Source: Polaribacter aestuariivivens (lineage in GTDB: Bacteria; Bacteroidota; Bacteroidia; Flavobacteriales; Flavobacteriaceae). From it: 64,000 bases of DNA. The notes beneath the pieces were generated by a model. It had not been told where the DNA came from. It saw only the letters and a list, made by a program, of their open reading frames with translations, and ran no database searches. Within the stretch, counting starts at the first letter, position 1. The number at the start of each line of letters is the position of its first letter. A program made the position numbers and the translations under genes. This document shows, in pieces, positions 61,791 to 64,000 of this stretch. The DNA lies in the NCBI RefSeq assembly GCF_005885675.1, contig NZ_VANR01000004.1, forward strand, positions 186,001 through 250,000, in the 5' to 3' direction.

Positions 61791-63089
61791 ATGAAAAGTG
61801 TAGCATTGCACAGTAGACTAACCTCATTGTTCCTTAAAGGTTTTACATTACTTTTATTTTTTTCATTTACCTTGTCTTCTTATTCACAAGAAGTTGATGA
61901 AGTAAAACAAAAAGAAGGTAGAAAATTATTTAGAAGCTTATGTGCGTCTTGTCATAAATTAGATAAGAAGTTAATTGGTCCAGCTTTAGGAGGCGTTGAA
62001 GAACGTAGAGAAAATGAATGGTTAAAATCTTGGATAAAAAATAACGCAGAGTTTCAAAAAGTAAATGCAGAAGCTGCAAAAGCGGCTGAGTTTCACCCAT
62101 CTGCTATGACAGCTTTTCCACAGCTTTCAGATTTACAAATTGATGCTATCTTGTATTATACTACAGTTGGTGAAATTAAAAAAGATCCAATAGTTGCAGA
62201 AGGTGGTGTAGTAACTACTCAAACAGGAAGCGCTCCAGAATGGTTAATTTATTTATTAGCAGCAGCAATTGTTGTGGCTTTTTTAATGATTGCAAGCTTG
62301 TTGAAGCAAGTAAGCGAATTAAAAGGAAATAAAAAACCGGAAGTTCAATCAAATCTAAAAAGAGATTTACAAGAACTTTGGATTGGTGTTAAAAACAATA
62401 CGTTTTTAAAAGTATTAGGTACTATATTTTTATTATTAGTAGGTGCTTACGTTGTTTTTGGAACATTGTTTTCAGTTGGTGTAGATCAAGGTTATCAACC
62501 AATTCAGCCAATTGTTTTTTCACATAAAATTCATGCAGGAGATAATAAAATCGACTGTCAATATTGTCACTCATCTGCAAAACATAGTAAGCATTCAGGT
62601 ATTCCTTCTGTAAATGTTTGTATGAATTGTCATAAGAATATTGCAGAAGTAGCAGAAAATACGGTTGTTGAATTAGAAGACGGTGTTGTTTTAGGGAAAG
62701 CAGAGTTAGATATGGAAATTGCTAAAGTTTATAAAGCTGCAGGTTGGGATCCAGAAGTCTTAGAGTATACAGGTGAAGAAAAGCCAATTAAATGGGTTAG
62801 AATACATAATTTACCAGACTTTGTTTATTACAATCACGCTCAGCACGTAACTGTTGCAGGTATCGCATGTCAAACATGTCACGGTCCAGTTCAAGAAATG
62901 GAAGAAATGTATCAATACTCACCATTAACAATGGGTTGGTGTATTGATTGTCATAGAGAAACAAATGTAGATTTAAAAAATAATGACTATTACGAAAAAA
63001 TTCATAAACAACTAGCAGACAAGTATGGTGTTGAGAAAGTTACAATATCTCAATTAGGTGGTTTAGAATGTGGTAAGTGTCACTATTAA
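61791..63089 (+). CDS. actA: Alternative complex III subunit A, six-heme cytochrome c
   Basis: 432 residues. A first hydrophobic segment (14-32) targets it to the envelope. Residues 40-130 form a mono-heme cytochrome c domain (CASCH, 51-55, with Met-bearing FHPSAMTAFPQLSDLQIDAI). Two membrane helices (about 149-170 and 204-228) follow, then a five-heme part with CQYCH 256, CMNCH 277, CQTCH 360, CIDCH 384 and CGKCH 427, giving six CxxCH sites. The subunit passes electrons from quinol to downstream oxidases. It starts the operon, with actB following. Confidence 0.88.
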   Translation: MKSVALHSRLTSLFLKGFTLLLFFSFTLSSYSQEVDEVKQKEGRKLFRSLCASCHKLDKKLIGPALGGVEERRENEWLKSWIKNNAEFQKVNAEAAKAAEFHPSAMTAFPQLSDLQIDAILYYTTVGEIKKDPIVAEGGVVTTQTGSAPEWLIYLLAAAIVVAFLMIASLLKQVSELKGNKKPEVQSNLKRDLQELWIGVKNNTFLKVLGTIFLLLVGAYVVFGTLFSVGVDQGYQPIQPIVFSHKIHAGDNKIDCQYCHSSAKHSKHSGIPSVNVCMNCHKNIAEVAENTVVELEDGVVLGKAELDMEIAKVYKAAGWDPEVLEYTGEEKPIKWVRIHNLPDFVYYNHAQHVTVAGIACQTCHGPVQEMEEMYQYSPLTMGWCIDCHRETNVDLKNNDYYEKIHKQLADKYGVEKVTISQLGGLECGKCHY

Positions 63090-63115
63090 TTTAAAAATAT
63101 AGTTTTTTAGTGAAA

Positions 63116-63159
63116 GTGAAAACTAAGAACTAAGAACTAAAACTAATAACTAAAAGTAA
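63116..63159 (+). repeat. Heptad array before actB
   Basis: Units of AACTAAG, AACTAAG, AACTAAA, ACTAATA and ACTAAAA, and then GTAA before the ATG at 63160. It is of the same style as the arrays before the helicase, thrB, thrC and ilvN genes. Confidence 0.7.
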
Positions 63160-64000
63160 ATGGCTTCAAACAAAAAATACTGGAAAAGTGTTGAAGAACT
63201 AAAAGATAGTTCTGTTGTTGAAACGCTGAGTAAAAATGAATTTGTAGAAAACATCCCTACAGATAATTTTTTAGGTGATAAAGAAACACTTGAGACTTCT
63301 TCTACATCTCGTAGAGACTTCTTGAAATATGTTGGCTTTACTACAGCAGCAGCTTCTTTGGCTGCCTGTGAAGGACCAGTAATAAAATCTATTCCTTACG
63401 TAGTAAAACCAAATGATGTTATTGCAGGTGTTGCAGATTGGTATGCTACTTCTATGGCAGATGGGTATGATTTTGCAAATGTTTTAGTAAAAACGCGCGA
63501 AGGTCGTCCTATTCAAATAATGCCAAACAAAGAAGCGAATGGAACAACAAGCGCAAGAGTGCAAGCAGCAGTTCTTTCTTTATATGATGAAAAACTTCGC
63601 TTGAAAGAACCATCAAAAAAAGGTGAAACTATTTCTTGGGCAGATGCAGATAAAGAAATTGGTATAGAATTGTTAAAGTTAAAAGAAGCAGGTAAACCTG
63701 TAGTTTTATTAACTGGAACAATGGCAAGCCCGTCAACATCTAAAATAGTTGATGAATTTACAACTGCGCATCCAAATATTTCTCATGTAGTTTATGATGC
63801 TGTTTCTGAAGCAGCAGCTGCAGATGCTTTTCAAGCAATGTATGGAAGAAGAGCTCTACCAAATTATAAGCTAGAAAATGCAAAAACAATCGTTTCTTTT
63901 GGAGCAGATTTTTTAGGAGATTTTCACGGAGGTTTTGAAAAAGCATATGTACAAGGTAGAAAACCTGAAACAGGTAAAATGTCTCGTCACATTCAAGTGG
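63160..64000 (+). CDS. actB: Alternative complex III subunit B, iron-sulfur/molybdopterin-like protein, N-terminal part (truncated by window edge)
   Basis: 280 codons are visible and the frame is open at the window end. It starts MASNKKYWKSVEEL. A twin-arginine signal lies at about residues 47-70: TSRRDFLKYVGFTTAAASLAAC, here split as SRRDFLKYVG and FTTAAASLAAC. After this come IPYVVKPNDVIAGVADWYATS, typical of the ActB molybdopterin-oxidoreductase-like half, which in known complexes lacks the cofactor. The Tat export of a folded iron-sulfur protein fits. The iron-sulfur ferredoxin-like part must lie beyond the window. Confidence 0.88.
   Translation, partial: MASNKKYWKSVEELKDSSVVETLSKNEFVENIPTDNFLGDKETLETSSTSRRDFLKYVGFTTAAASLAACEGPVIKSIPYVVKPNDVIAGVADWYATSMADGYDFANVLVKTREGRPIQIMPNKEANGTTSARVQAAVLSLYDEKLRLKEPSKKGETISWADADKEIGIELLKLKEAGKPVVLLTGTMASPSTSKIVDEFTTAHPNISHVVYDAVSEAAAADAFQAMYGRRALPNYKLENAKTIVSFGADFLGDFHGGFEKAYVQGRKPETGKMSRHIQV

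Overview
The window is a gene-dense, AT-rich stretch of bacterial chromosome from the phylum Bacteroidota, most likely family Flavobacteriaceae (Polaribacter/Tenacibaculum-like). This rests on protein style (sigma-54 RpoN, DUF2723, DUF5916, alternative complex III, GapN, an RluA-type enzyme with a coiled-coil N-terminal part), on the absence of clear Shine-Dalgarno sites, and on repeated matches to the Bacteroidota promoter pattern TTTG-N18..21-TAnnTTTG. There is one tRNA gene (Gln, UUG). I see no rRNA, CRISPR array, prophage or intact insertion sequence. GC content was judged by eye only.

Layout. 1-4700: end of an ExbD-type protein, an outer-membrane barrel, a PAP2-like membrane protein, rpoN and asnS. 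4776-7148: an RND/MMPL exporter. 7246-11868: the translation block rplM-rpsI-rpsB-tsf-pyrH-frr (minus strand), interrupted by a tiny plus-strand lipoprotein. 12112-18786: a DUF5916 barrel, an RluA-family pseudouridine synthase, a lipoprotein, a Sua5/YrdC protein and a small barrel. 18797-19743: a cassette-like insert carrying an HNH-type gene. 19809-28784: polA and partner, a metallophosphoesterase, a thioredoxin-fold protein without its cysteines, a polysaccharide deacetylase and a DUF2723 membrane protein. 28943-29014: tRNA-Gln. 29559-35978: a VOC protein, then the four-gene ligase-associated DNA repair cluster (MBL exonuclease, ATP-dependent ligase, Lhr-like helicase, PdeM). 35981-40772: thrC-thrB-thrA on the minus strand. 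42781-52756: leuA, leuB, ilvD-ilvB-ilvN-ilvC, ilvA. 52925-56275: gapN, a YiiX-like lipoprotein and a universal stress protein. 56538-61139: rimP-nusA-infB. 61221-64000: a SPOR protein and the start of the alternative complex III operon (actA, actB truncated by the window edge).

The branched-chain and threonine genes form a connected pathway: ThrA, ThrB and ThrC make threonine; IlvA deaminates it to 2-oxobutanoate; IlvB/N, IlvC and IlvD make isoleucine and valine precursors; LeuA and LeuB act on the leucine branch, although leuC and leuD are not in the window. Upstream of both thrA and ilvD I found unannotated short ORFs rich in Ile/Thr or Ile/Val codons, the signature of ribosome-mediated attenuation. 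In both, the start codon lies 4 nt after the predicted -7 element, so these leader mRNAs may be leaderless.

Other signals the gene list does not explain: heptanucleotide arrays (ACCAAAA / AACTAAG style) directly before the start codons of at least six genes, some forming hairpins with complementary arrays in the same intergenic gap; two degenerate palindromic intergenic elements; and the cassette-like ends around the HNH gene.
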